This document shows, in pieces, positions 40,648-48,973 of a stretch of 64,000 nucleotides of DNA (position 1 is the first letter of the stretch; every line of letters starts with the position of its first letter). A program made the position numbers and the translations under genes. The notes under the pieces are model-generated. The model had not been told where the DNA came from and searched no databases. It worked only from the letters and a program-made list of their open reading frames with translations. The DNA is taken from positions 425,780 through 489,779 of the forward strand of contig JAUMZK010000001.1 of the NCBI GenBank assembly GCA_030528145.1, given 5' to 3'. Origin of the DNA: Actinomycetaceae bacterium. Its GTDB lineage: Bacteria > Actinomycetota > Actinomycetes > Actinomycetales > Actinomycetaceae.

Positions 40648-41775
40648 CTACCATTTGCGCATCCACAGTTGGCCTTGGCGCGCTATTTTTCCTGCCATTT
40701 CTAGCATTCCGAGGGCGGCTTGTACTTCGGATGGACTGATTGCGCTGATTCTGGAGAGGTTTTCAAGAGTGGTACCTTTTTTCTTTGGGAAGGCGTCAAG
40801 GACGCGCGATTCTCTTTCGGGAAGATCGTCAAGCAGTGTTTGCTTAGTGGAGTGAAAGCCTTTTGGGGCGGACGCAGTTATTTGGTTTCCTAACAGTTCC
40901 AGTATGTCTTCTGGGGTAGTGATGCACTGGGCGCCGTCGCGAAGTAAGTTATTGCTGCCGACGGAGTAAGGTAGGTTTATAGGTCCGGGGACCGCACCTA
41001 CTTCATGTCCCATTTCGAATGCGTGTCGGGCTGTGTTCAGTGCGCCAGAGCGCACTGCCGCCTCGGTTACGATGGTGGCATCTGCGAGCGCAGCAATAAG
41101 GCGATTGCGGTCGAGGAAGCGCCATCTGGTGGGGCGTCCTCCGGGAGCTATTTGGGAAATTAGTGCGCCGCTGACTGTTATTTTTTCGAATAGTTCGCGG
41201 TTAGTTTCTGGGTAGAGACGGTCTAGGCCTCCGGCTTGCACACTGATGGTTCGTCCGCCCTCGGCAACAGTTGTTTGGTGGCAGGCAACATCTATACCGA
41301 AGGCACCTCCAGAAATTGTTGTCACGCCCTGTTCCACTATGCCGCTGGTCAAGTATGCGGTGGCTTGAAGACCGTAGCGACTGGCCGCCCTCGAACCCAC
41401 CAAGGCGCACGTTTGCTGCATGTGATCCCAGATTTGTTCTGAGCCGACAAACCAGATCCCAAATGGTGGGTTTTCTAGTGCGCGGGAATTAGCAAAAGGC
41501 CATTCCGGATCTATGGGAGTAATGAATCGATGTCCTTCTCTGGTCCACCTGTCCCAAAGTTTGGCAAAAGGAATATCTAGGCGGGCACGCCACGGTTGAA
41601 CTCGGGAAAGCAGTTTTGCAGCATCTTCCACACCATGCGGGGCGCTTTGGGAGCCGCTGACGAGCCATTCCCAGGCTTCTACTGCGCCCAAGTTTCGCAC
41701 CAGGTCTTTTGCGACTTCGTCGGCTGGTTCGCTGAGGTGAGCCCACGCAAAGTAGGCGCGGAGTTGGTCAATCAT
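40648..41775 (-). CDS. dprA: DNA-processing protein DprA
   Basis: Loads RecA on incoming single-stranded DNA during natural transformation. Start ATG 41775 (MIDQLRAYFAWAHL) is set by GGAGA upstream and overlaps the comM stop by 8 nt; the open frame extends 29 codons further. The Rossmann fold shows ALVGSRAASRYGLQA and SGGAFGIDVACHQTT (about 125-170), then VTEAAVRSGALNTARHA. A C-terminal winged-helix domain covers about 310-375. With comM it makes competence in this organism plausible. Confidence 0.95.
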   Translation of the reverse strand: MIDQLRAYFAWAHLSEPADEVAKDLVRNLGAVEAWEWLVSGSQSAPHGVEDAAKLLSRVQPWRARLDIPFAKLWDRWTREGHRFITPIDPEWPFANSRALENPPFGIWFVGSEQIWDHMQQTCALVGSRAASRYGLQATAYLTSGIVEQGVTTISGGAFGIDVACHQTTVAEGGRTISVQAGGLDRLYPETNRELFEKITVSGALISQIAPGGRPTRWRFLDRNRLIAALADATIVTEAAVRSGALNTARHAFEMGHEVGAVPGPINLPYSVGSNNLLRDGAQCITTPEDILELLGNQITASAPKGFHSTKQTLLDDLPERESRVLDAFPKKKGTTLENLSRISAISPSEVQAALGMLEMAGKIARQGQLWMRKW

Positions 41776-43291
41776 TCGTTTCTCCACGTAGTGCGAAAGC
41801 TTGTTGGATGGCGTCGGTGCGCACCTGGTATTCCTCGCGTAGGTCTGCGATGGTGCGGGCAACCCGGATTATGCGGTCGCGCCCGCGCATGGTTATTACC
41901 GCGTGTTCGACTAGTTTGTTTAAGCGGTGTAGGTCGGCGGCGCTGACATATTTTGTTATTTCCCGGCTGGGGATAGCCGCGTTCAATCCGCATTGTCCGC
42001 GCGCAGCCTGAAATTCGCGGGCGGCTTTTACTCTGTTTAGCACTGTTGCTGAGCTATCTCCTTGGTGACTGGTGGTCAAAGATCCCGGCAGTGGTCCATA
42101 AACGTTTACGCGCAAATCGATACGGTCCATGAGCGGACCGGAGAGCCGATTCAAATAGCGGATGCGCGCATACGGCGGACATTTGCACGCTTTAGTGGGA
42201 TGTCCCCAGTAGCCGCACGGACATGGGTTTGCGGCTAGTATCAGTTGGAATTTTGCGGGCAAATGGACGCTACCCCCACTTCTGTGGATAGTCAGTTCTC
42301 CGCTTTCAAGCGGTTGACGTAAACAGTCTAATATTGAGGGCGCAAATTCGGGTGCTTCGTCTAGAAACAGGACCCCGTGGTTAGCTAATGATACGGCGCC
42401 CGGTCTGGCTAAGGTTGCCCCGCCCCCTATCATGGCGGCCGCTGTGATGTTGTGGTGGGGGGCGATGAATGGAGGGCGGCGTATCAAGCCAGCGGTCGCA
42501 TCCAAAGTTCCGGCTACAGAATGAATTGCCGTTGTTTCTATAGCTTCGGCATCTGCTAGCTCTGGCAGTATTGTGGGCAGCCGTTTTGCCAACATGGTTT
42601 TTCCACTGCCCGGTGTTCCCAGCAGCATCAGGTGGTGCCCACCTGCGGCGGCTATTTCGAGGGCGATGCGGGCTTCGTCTTGTCCCATCACGTCCGCCAT
42701 GTCTACCGTTTCTTGAGCAGCTGCACACAGAGTTGTTTCTTCTTTTACTTCCGGGTAGGTGACTTTACCTTTTCCGGGTATTTTCAAGTGTTTTGCCAGT
42801 TCCCCGAAGTTTGCTACGGCCACCACTTGGGCGCCGGGTATGAGGCGGGCTTCTTCGGCGTTTGCTGCTGGTACTACCACCTGGGAGTAGCCGTTTTCTA
42901 CGGCTGCGAGAACTGCCGGCAGTACGCCGCGCACCGGGTGAATGGTGCCGTCTAGTCCGCATTCTCCTAAATAAACCGTTTGCCGCGCGATAGCTTGGCA
43001 TTTTTTAAAGGCATTGGCAATCAGCGCTACAGCAATAGCCAGATCGAAACCGCTCCCACTTTTACGCAGTGCTGCAGGCGCCAAATTCACGGTTAACTGA
43101 CCGTCTGGGAAAGGTAGTAGCGCGGAATGTATAGCCCCACGCACCCGGTGGCTGGCTTCGCGAATTGCTGAATCGGGCATCCCAATAATGGTAAAAGTAG
43201 GCAGATTCTGTGAAGACCGCGCTTCTACACGCACCATGTGCCCCCTGGTGCCAACAATCGCAACAGACCAAGTGTGATTGGACCGGCTCAT
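41768..43291 (-). CDS. comM: ComM/YifB family Mg-chelatase-like ATPase
   Basis: 507-residue AAA+ helicase-like protein; ComM of Vibrio and Acinetobacter promotes branch migration during transformation. An N-terminal ChlI-type domain (1-190, VNLAPAALRKSGSGFDLA) precedes Walker A LGTPGSGKTMLA (about 222-233) and Walker B GVLFLDEAPEF. A C-terminal domain holds Zn-type Cys in NPCPCGYWGHPTKACKCPPY. It overlaps yraN (ATGA) and dprA. Confidence 0.94.
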   Translation of the reverse strand: MSRSNHTWSVAIVGTRGHMVRVEARSSQNLPTFTIIGMPDSAIREASHRVRGAIHSALLPFPDGQLTVNLAPAALRKSGSGFDLAIAVALIANAFKKCQAIARQTVYLGECGLDGTIHPVRGVLPAVLAAVENGYSQVVVPAANAEEARLIPGAQVVAVANFGELAKHLKIPGKGKVTYPEVKEETTLCAAAQETVDMADVMGQDEARIALEIAAAGGHHLMLLGTPGSGKTMLAKRLPTILPELADAEAIETTAIHSVAGTLDATAGLIRRPPFIAPHHNITAAAMIGGGATLARPGAVSLANHGVLFLDEAPEFAPSILDCLRQPLESGELTIHRSGGSVHLPAKFQLILAANPCPCGYWGHPTKACKCPPYARIRYLNRLSGPLMDRIDLRVNVYGPLPGSLTTSHQGDSSATVLNRVKAAREFQAARGQCGLNAAIPSREITKYVSAADLHRLNKLVEHAVITMRGRDRIIRVARTIADLREEYQVRTDAIQQAFALRGETND

Positions 43292-43638
43292 GAGACCCCC
43301 CGCAAATACGTGACTGTGACGTCCTCTTGTAAAACGTCAATACCGATTACGTCTATGCGCATAGGCGCCCACCCGTTTTCCATTTGCCAACTGGCGGCGA
43401 TTTTGCGCAGCCGCTGCATTTTGCGTCTGCCTACGGCCTTTATTGCCGCCCCGCATTGCGGATTCGATCGGGTCTTAACTTCGCATAACACCACCTGGCC
43501 GGCACGTTTGTCGAGGGCGATAATGTCGGCTTCGCCCTCGTTAGAACGCCAATTGCGCGACAGTATTTCCATACCTTTGTCTACCAGAAACCGGCACGCC
43601 AAGGTTTCACCGGCATCGCCTACGCTTTTCGTAACCAT
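43288..43638 (-). CDS. YraN family endonuclease-like protein (UPF0102)
   Basis: 116-residue protein with a Holliday-junction-resolvase-like fold. Motifs are GETLACRFLVDKGMEIL, the catalytic-like GEADIIALD and VLCEVKTRS. ATG 43638 gives the usual length; the open frame extends 21 codons upstream through a terminator. It is first of the yraN-comM-dprA-xerC run. An inverted CGAGGGCG pair lies inside it at 43512-43540. Confidence 0.9.
   Translation of the reverse strand: MVTKSVGDAGETLACRFLVDKGMEILSRNWRSNEGEADIIALDKRAGQVVLCEVKTRSNPQCGAAIKAVGRRKMQRLRKIAASWQMENGWAPMRIDVIGIDVLQEDVTVTYLRGVS
43512..43540. repeat. inverted pair of CGAGGGCG inside yraN
   Basis: CGAGGGCG (43512-43519) and its exact complement CGCCCTCG (43533-43540) flank 13 bases. 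The pair overlaps the codons of the conserved GEADIIALD motif, so part of the constraint may be protein-level. Confidence 0.85.
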
Positions 43639-43677
43639 AGGTCCACTTTGACGCCGGTACAGGGCGGAAAAAAGCAC

Positions 43678-43708
43678 AAAAAACAGCCCCTGTGAATACA
43701 AGGGCTGT
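43678..43708 (-). terminator. terminator between DUF2469 gene and yraN
   Basis: Minus-strand ACAGCCC ... GGGCTGT followed by TTTTT, 13 nt past the DUF2469 stop. Canonical intrinsic terminator; yraN must have its own promoter or rely on read-through. Confidence 0.88.
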
Positions 43709-43720
43709 GGAAATTAGTTT

Positions 43721-44014
43721 TTATAGCTGCAATTCGGACTTAGTCAGTTCCTCCACATTCACGTCTTTGTAGGTGATAACGCGAACGGAGTTGATGAAGC
43801 GATGAGACCGGTAAATATCCCACACCCACGCATCAGTCAAAGTCAGTTCGAAAAAGATCTCTCCGTTTGCACTGCGCGCCTGCACATCCACGCCGTTTGC
43901 CAGGTAATAGCGACGTTCCGTTTCCACCACGTAATTGAATAAGTTTATGACGTCGCGGTATTCGCGAAACAGCTCTAGTTCGAGCTTGTTCTCGTAGCTT
44001 TCGACATCTTCCAC
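43721..44014 (-). CDS. DUF2469 family protein
   Basis: 97-residue actinobacterial protein of unknown function. Recognised by MEDVESYENKLELELFREYR, FNYVVETERRYYLAN and ELTLTDAWVWDIYR. It begins 1 nt after the rnhB stop. The rnhB-DUF2469-yraN order is conserved in actinobacteria. Confidence 0.92.
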   Translation of the reverse strand: MEDVESYENKLELELFREYRDVINLFNYVVETERRYYLANGVDVQARSANGEIFFELTLTDAWVWDIYRSHRFINSVRVITYKDVNVEELTKSELQL

Positions 44015-44015
44015 T

Positions 44016-44684
44016 CTAGGTCTCCTTCACACCTGGTATTTTCCAAGAGCGTCTGTGAAATGGCGAAATTCCCAGGCGCGTTATTGCTTCTAAATGTGCC
44101 CGGGAACCGTACCCTTTATTGTTGACCCACCCGTATCCCGGGTCGGGTGTTTTTACCATTATTTCATCACGATCAACTTTAGCTAGGATTGACGCCGCTG
44201 CCAGCGCACTGCACTGCATGTCTCCTTTGACGATGGTGCGTACCGAAGGTACCGGGGGCAAGGTGGGGTCCAAATCTGGGTGGTCTGCCGCCGTCAGCAG
44301 GTCCGGGTCAGGTACCGATAACCAATTATGTTTACCATCTAGCAAAATGAAGTTTGCGGACATTTGGCAATGCTTCAGGGCTCTTCGACCGGCAGTTCGC
44401 AGTGCCACCACTATGCCGTAGCGGTCAATTTCTGCCGGACTCGCATATCCTATTCCCCACGCCAACGCCCACTGTTTTATTTCTTTTACGAGGGCGCTGC
44501 GCCGGTTTTGCCCCAAAAGTTTAGAGTCGGCTACTTGGGGGGCGGGAGGCATATCCGCGCCCACTATCACGCAACCGACCCCTACAGGTCCTGCGATGGC
44601 GCCCCTTCCGACCTCGTCGAGGGCGGCAACCAAGCCGTGTTTTTTGGCTTCAGTAACCTCTATCGTGCGGTCCGCGTACTTCAC
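44016..44684 (-). CDS. rnhB: ribonuclease HII
   Basis: Removes ribonucleotides from DNA. Start GTG 44684 overlaps the lepB stop (GTGA), which fits translational coupling; the open frame extends 24 codons upstream. The 222 residues carry the DEVGRGAIAGPV motif with catalytic Asp/Glu and a later LDGKHNW and VKGDMQCSALAAASILAKV block with catalytic Asp residues near 110-150. Confidence 0.95.
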   Translation of the reverse strand: MKYADRTIEVTEAKKHGLVAALDEVGRGAIAGPVGVGCVIVGADMPPAPQVADSKLLGQNRRSALVKEIKQWALAWGIGYASPAEIDRYGIVVALRTAGRRALKHCQMSANFILLDGKHNWLSVPDPDLLTAADHPDLDPTLPPVPSVRTIVKGDMQCSALAAASILAKVDRDEIMVKTPDPGYGWVNNKGYGSRAHLEAITRLGISPFHRRSWKIPGVKET

Positions 44685-45355
44685 TTTTTGCCAATTTTTT
44701 TCAAATCGGCGCTTTCGGGTATTTTTCCAATCCGGTTTAGCGGGTATGCCACCCATTTGGCAACGCCCACAATGTCTTTGGCGGGCACAAAGGCTTTTCC
44801 GTCATTTATGTGCAAACGCGAGTCCCCACTATGCTCGCGATTATCGCCCATCATCCAGTAATGCCCAGCAGGCACGACCACCGAAAACGGGACGGCACTA
44901 GGGGCAACACCCGGTTTCAAATACGGTTCGTTTACTTCAACACCGTTAACGCGCAGTTTCCCACTGGGAGTACAACATTCGACCTTGTCCCCGCCCACGC
45001 CAATGACGCGTTTAATCAGAAATTGACCGCTGCCGCGAACATGGATCCGTTCCAAGAATCCTTGGATGGTGTCCCCAATAGTTTGTGACACTAGCTCTTG
45101 TCCTGCCAACCAGCCCTGCGAGTCTGCGAATACTACGACTTGACCGCGCTGAGGCTTCTTATCGTACTTGATGGCAATTACGCGGTCTTTAATGCGCAAA
45201 GTATTTTCCATCGAGGACGAAGGGATGCGAAACGGTTGAAAAACGAAAGTATTAACCACTGCTGCGACCATCACCGCCACGACGAATATTGTTAGAGTTT
45301 CCACCAAAAACCCTAAAATCGGGTGCTGCTTCTTCCACTCCCCGCGCTTTGCCAT
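44681..45355 (-). CDS. lepB: signal peptidase I
   Basis: Serine/lysine protease that cleaves signal peptides of secreted proteins. The 224-residue product has one N-terminal membrane helix, the nucleophile Ser in PSSSMENTL (about 49), the general base Lys in LIKRVIGVGGD and box E GDNREHSGDSR. It acts on the outer face of the membrane, presumably processing the surface proteins of this window as well. Confidence 0.96.
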   Translation of the reverse strand: MAKRGEWKKQHPILGFLVETLTIFVVAVMVAAVVNTFVFQPFRIPSSSMENTLRIKDRVIAIKYDKKPQRGQVVVFADSQGWLAGQELVSQTIGDTIQGFLERIHVRGSGQFLIKRVIGVGGDKVECCTPSGKLRVNGVEVNEPYLKPGVAPSAVPFSVVVPAGHYWMMGDNREHSGDSRLHINDGKAFVPAKDIVGVAKWVAYPLNRIGKIPESADLKKIGKK

Positions 45356-45379
45356 ATTCTTCCCCTTCCCTGTGAGAGT

Positions 45380-46447
45380 TTACAGCATCAACCCTGCAAG
45401 CAGCCCGGTGAAAACAGCTGCGAACACGCCTGCTACCAAGCCCAAAAGTAACCCTTTCAAACCCGTAGTCAGAACTTGTTTCAAAATTACTCCCGCTCCC
45501 ATGGCCGCCATTGCGACCGTAAGCAGGAACGTTGCCACCGTGTCGAGGGCGGCAAACACTGGTAACAGTGAAGGCGGAGACCCCACAATGGTACGAAACG
45601 CTACTGCCGCAATAAAACCCACCACAAAATAAGGTACGACGGGGGTGTGAACTTTCTTTACGCCCTCGTGATCTACCGGACGACCCCCAGTAGCGTCTGC
45701 TACTTCAGCTGACTCAACTTTGTGGGCGCGCCTGGTCATAGCGGCGCGGATTTGCAAATACCCTACCAGTGCGATCATGGGTGCTAACAACACCACCCGC
45801 CCCAACTTGGTCAAAGTCGCAATATCCACAACTTTGCCACCCAAAATGGTGGCAGCCCCAACCACCTGGCCAACCTCGTGAATGCCAGCGCCAATCCAAA
45901 CCCCTGCCGACAGCGCGGAAAAACCCAGCAAGCGGGCAAAAACCGGGATCAGGAACATCGCTGCCAACCCAAAAATAGTCACCGAAGCGATAGCCGTGGC
46001 GGCAGCCGCATCTACGTCCTCATCATCTTCGACTTTTACAACCGAGCTCATGCCCGCCACCGCAGCCGCCCCACAAATAGCCGTCCCCGTGGCGGTCAAC
46101 ACTGCAGTCGCCTGTCCCACCCGCAACAACTTTCCCACCTGTAAAGTGACCAAGTAGACGCCCACTACAGTCAGAAAAATTATCAGCAGCGGCCGCCACC
46201 CCAACGCCAAAACGTCCCGCCCCGCCAACCGAAACCCCAACAATACGACGCCCAAACGCAAAATAGTTTTGGCACTAAAACCCAAACCGAGGCGCGTAAA
46301 TTCCGGTAGCAACCCCAGGTTTCGGACCACTAAACCAAGCACAATGGCGCCCAGCAGCGGCGAAACAAGCGGCACGAAATGGCTAAAGGTGAACGAAACC
46401 ACCGCAATTAAGACAGCCACGCCCACCCCTGGGAGGAACTTTTTCAT
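45380..46447 (-). CDS. YeiH family putative transporter
   Basis: 355-residue membrane protein of the UPF0324/YeiH family, described as putative sulfate exporters, with about ten hydrophobic segments. Motifs include LGFSAKTILRLGVVLLGFRL, TGTAICGAAAVAGMSSVV and GIHEVGQVVGAATILGG. ATG 46447 is chosen over a TTG within the upstream hairpin. It interrupts the rplS-lepB order, so it is an accessory gene in the conserved block. Confidence 0.88.
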   Translation of the reverse strand: MKKFLPGVGVAVLIAVVSFTFSHFVPLVSPLLGAIVLGLVVRNLGLLPEFTRLGLGFSAKTILRLGVVLLGFRLAGRDVLALGWRPLLIIFLTVVGVYLVTLQVGKLLRVGQATAVLTATGTAICGAAAVAGMSSVVKVEDDEDVDAAAATAIASVTIFGLAAMFLIPVFARLLGFSALSAGVWIGAGIHEVGQVVGAATILGGKVVDIATLTKLGRVVLLAPMIALVGYLQIRAAMTRRAHKVESAEVADATGGRPVDHEGVKKVHTPVVPYFVVGFIAAVAFRTIVGSPPSLLPVFAALDTVATFLLTVAMAAMGAGVILKQVLTTGLKGLLLGLVAGVFAAVFTGLLAGLML

Positions 46448-46458
46448 AAGACTTAACG

Positions 46459-46498
46459 TATCGCCCTGCTGGTTCATCTCCAAACAAGCAGGGCGATA
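46459..46498 (-). terminator. hairpin between dhaK remnant and yeiH
   Basis: A 12-bp perfect stem TATCGCCCTGCT / AGCAGGGCGATA with a 16-nt loop follows the dhaK-remnant stop by 2 nt. No T-run follows in the minus direction. Confidence 0.55.
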
Positions 46499-46500
46499 GA

Positions 46501-47151
46501 CTATTTTTCACGAAAGTGACGTGCTACAACATCAATCACTTTAGTTAGTGACACCGCCCCCGGATCGGGCGTTCCCAAAGACTTTTCCCCCAACGGTCGG
46601 GACCTGCCAAGGTGTGCCACCATATCCTTGGAAGCATCGCGCCCGCGCGCCGCCCCCGCCTCGGCGGCTGCGCCCGCGATCTTAAAAGTCGGCAAATCAC
46701 CGGCAATTCCGCGTCGTTTCGAATGTTCAGCGGGTCCTGCTGAAGCAATATCGTCGGTTACCACCAACGTACGCGCATCAATGCCTTCGCTGCGCAACCG
46801 TTCCACTGCCGCCCCGAAATGCAACACGTCCCCGGCGTAGTTACCAAACCCAATGAGCACCCCGCCTCCGCGCTCTGCCGCTTTTGCCACAGAATAAGCC
46901 TGCGCACCAGAAGGCGAAGAGAAAATATTTCCCGCTACCGCACCATCAGCCATTCCCGGACCCACCCAACCGGCAAACGCTGGGTAGTGCCCACTGCCAC
47001 CGCCGACCACAATGGCGACCTTGCCTTTGGGGGTTTAGGTGGCACGCACAACGCCCCCATAAACGGGTTTTACCCACTGCGAATAAGCGGCAACGAACCC
47101 GGCGAGCGCCTCGGCGGCAAAGTTTTTAGGATTATTTACCAAAATTGTCAT
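46501..47151 (-). pseudogene. dihydroxyacetone kinase, nonsense-mutated and internally deleted
   Basis: From ATG 47151 the frame reads 39 DhaK-like codons (MTILVNNPKNFAAEALAGF) and meets an in-frame TAA where relatives have a Thr-like codon. It then continues as DhaK (VVGGGSGHYPAFAGW, VTDDIASAGP, GDLPTFKIAGAAAEAG). After that it jumps to a DhaL-type end (SRPLGEKSLGTPDPGAVSL). The central part, which holds the substrate-binding His of DhaK, is missing. This implies a fused DhaK-DhaL gene with a large in-frame deletion plus a stop. Confidence 0.85.
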
Positions 47152-47231
47152 TGTCTGCTCCTGAAGCTGAAATGTGCTTTCTCCTATACCATAGAGATAT
47201 ACGTCATAGTTAAAAGTGGATTGGAGTGTTT

Positions 47232-48278
47232 ATGCTTGCCGCCCTCTTGCAAGCCCCCGGCAACCTACAGTTGGAAAACCGCGATATTCCCCAGGCCGGT
47301 CCCGGCGAGGTAGTTATAAAAGTAGAAGCTAACACTATTTGCGGCACAGATTTGCGCTTGTACACTGGGGAAAAAACTTCGGGGGTACGTTACGGGGTCG
47401 TTCCTGGACACGAAATTGCAGGTCGGGTTTTCGAAATTGGCGAGGGCGTCACGCAGTTTTATCCTTCGTTGACAGTTGGTACCCAAGCCACTATTTCCAT
47501 TGTGTTAGCGTGCGGCATTTGTTCGCAGTGTTTAGCTGACCGGGAACACTACTGCGAAAATATGGAATTATTTGGTTACAACATTGACGGCGGTTTACAA
47601 GAATATTTAGTGGTGCCCGCAAAAGCGGTGCGACGGGGCAATTTATTTCCAGTTTCTACCCCACTGCCACCGGCGCATTTGTGCCTTGCAGAACCCATTT
47701 CTTGCTGCATAAACGGAATGAATAATTTCGGCGTAAACTTGGGGGAAACAATAGTAATACTGGGGGCAGGTCCCATCGGGTTAATTCAAGTGCAACTGGC
47801 TCTCCTAGCTGGTGCCGGACAGGTTATTATTTCTAACCGCAGCGCCGCCCGGCGCGAAATGGCGGAACAATTCGGCGCCACCGCCGTCCACCCAGACTTC
47901 CTCGAAAAAACCGTATTCCAAATGACCGCCGGGCGCGGCGCCGACGTAGTAATTCAGTGTATTGGTGTGCCAGACCTGGCAGGACTTGCGCTGCAACTGG
48001 TACGCAAAGGGGGGCGGGTAAACTATTTTGCGGGCTTCCCCAAGGGATCTACCTCCACCTTGGACATGAACCTGATCCACTACAATGACATCACCGTCAC
48101 AGGCGGTTCCAATGCGCGCCGCCGCGACGTTGCCAAAGCCATTGACCTGCTGCAAAGTGGACAAATAAATGTTGACACATTCATTACCCACGAATTTGCG
48201 TTAGCCGATGTGGCAGGCGCTTTCGCCACCGTGAAAAATCGTGAAGGCATAAAAGTGGCGGTTCGTCCTCACCAATAA
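47232..48278 (+). CDS. zinc-dependent alcohol/polyol dehydrogenase (MDR family)
   Basis: 348-residue medium-chain dehydrogenase. Catalytic zinc ligands are in ICGTDLR (Cys near 37) and PGHEIAG. The structural zinc site has four Cys in CGICSQCLADREHYC (about 95-110). The NAD site is ILGAGPIGLIQVQLA near 175. Sequence type is closest to sorbitol or threonine dehydrogenases. ATG 47232 has GGAG 5 nt upstream. It is divergent from the broken dihydroxyacetone kinase, suggesting a former polyol pathway; the substrate is unknown. Confidence 0.9.
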   Translation: MLAALLQAPGNLQLENRDIPQAGPGEVVIKVEANTICGTDLRLYTGEKTSGVRYGVVPGHEIAGRVFEIGEGVTQFYPSLTVGTQATISIVLACGICSQCLADREHYCENMELFGYNIDGGLQEYLVVPAKAVRRGNLFPVSTPLPPAHLCLAEPISCCINGMNNFGVNLGETIVILGAGPIGLIQVQLALLAGAGQVIISNRSAARREMAEQFGATAVHPDFLEKTVFQMTAGRGADVVIQCIGVPDLAGLALQLVRKGGRVNYFAGFPKGSTSTLDMNLIHYNDITVTGGSNARRRDVAKAIDLLQSGQINVDTFITHEFALADVAGAFATVKNREGIKVAVRPHQ

Positions 48279-48459
48279 TCGGCACACCCCGCAGCGCAAC
48301 CACCACCCGCACCCAGCCCACTGCATACAGGCAACCCGCAATAACAGGACAAAAACTGCCGTGCCTCGCCGGGTTCAATTCCGCCACCCCAAATCGCGGC
48401 AAACTCGGCAACAGAGAGCAAGCACAATGGCAAACACAAAAACCAGTGGATAAACGGAA

Positions 48460-48481
48460 GGACCCGCCAGGCGGCGGGTCC
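48460..48481 (-). terminator. terminator hairpin after rplS
   Basis: A 9-bp stem GGACCCGCC / GGCGGGTCC with a 4-nt loop, 7 nt past the rplS stop, followed only by TTCC. The 180 bp between it and the dehydrogenase show no supported gene. Confidence 0.65.
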
Positions 48482-48487
48482 CAAATG

Positions 48488-48841
48488 CTACTTGACGTTA
48501 CGACGTTCGCGAATTTTCGCAGCTTTGCCGCGCCGGTCGCGAATGTAGTACAGCTTCGCCCGGCGGACAATACCGCGCGAAACTACCTCGATGGAATCGA
48601 TGGTCGGAGCATGCAACGGGAACGTACGTTCCACACCTACGCCGAAGGAAATCTTCCGCACAGTGAAAGTAGCACCAACACCATTGCCACCGCGACGCGC
48701 AATAACCAATCCTTGGAAAACCTGGATACGGGAACGGGAACCTTCGGTAACGATAACGTTTACCTTTACGGTATCCCCAGCCCGGAAATCCGGGATGTCC
48801 GCGCGCATCGAATTTGCGTCAATATGATCTAGTTTTTGCAT
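48488..48841 (-). CDS. rplS: 50S ribosomal protein L19
   Basis: 117-residue L19. Motifs are [34 protein letters not shown] and the C-terminal [23 protein letters not shown] 48841 has AAAGGAAC upstream; the longer open frame is not supported. It lies after trmD with a 132-bp gap, in the standard rpsP-rimM-trmD-rplS order. Confidence 0.97.
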   Translation of the reverse strand: MQKLDHIDANSMRADIPDFRAGDTVKVNVIVTEGSRSRIQVFQGLVIARRGGNGVGATFTVRKISFGVGVERTFPLHAPTIDSIEVVSRGIVRRAKLYYIRDRRGKAAKIRERRNVK

Positions 48842-48973
48842 TTTGTTCCTTTGACTAAAGGCGCCACAGGTCACCTAAAGTCTACGACCAGTGAAACTGG
48901 CGACTCTGGGATGCTGCTCGCTTGTGACGGCCCCCTGTGGCAGGTAACGCCAGCGCGCAACCCGTCCATTGTT

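Noticed and set aside
48279..48459. Short minus-strand membrane peptide between the dehydrogenase and rplS terminator
   Set aside because: Overlapping hydrophobic frames exist, but none has a ribosome site or a convincing start.
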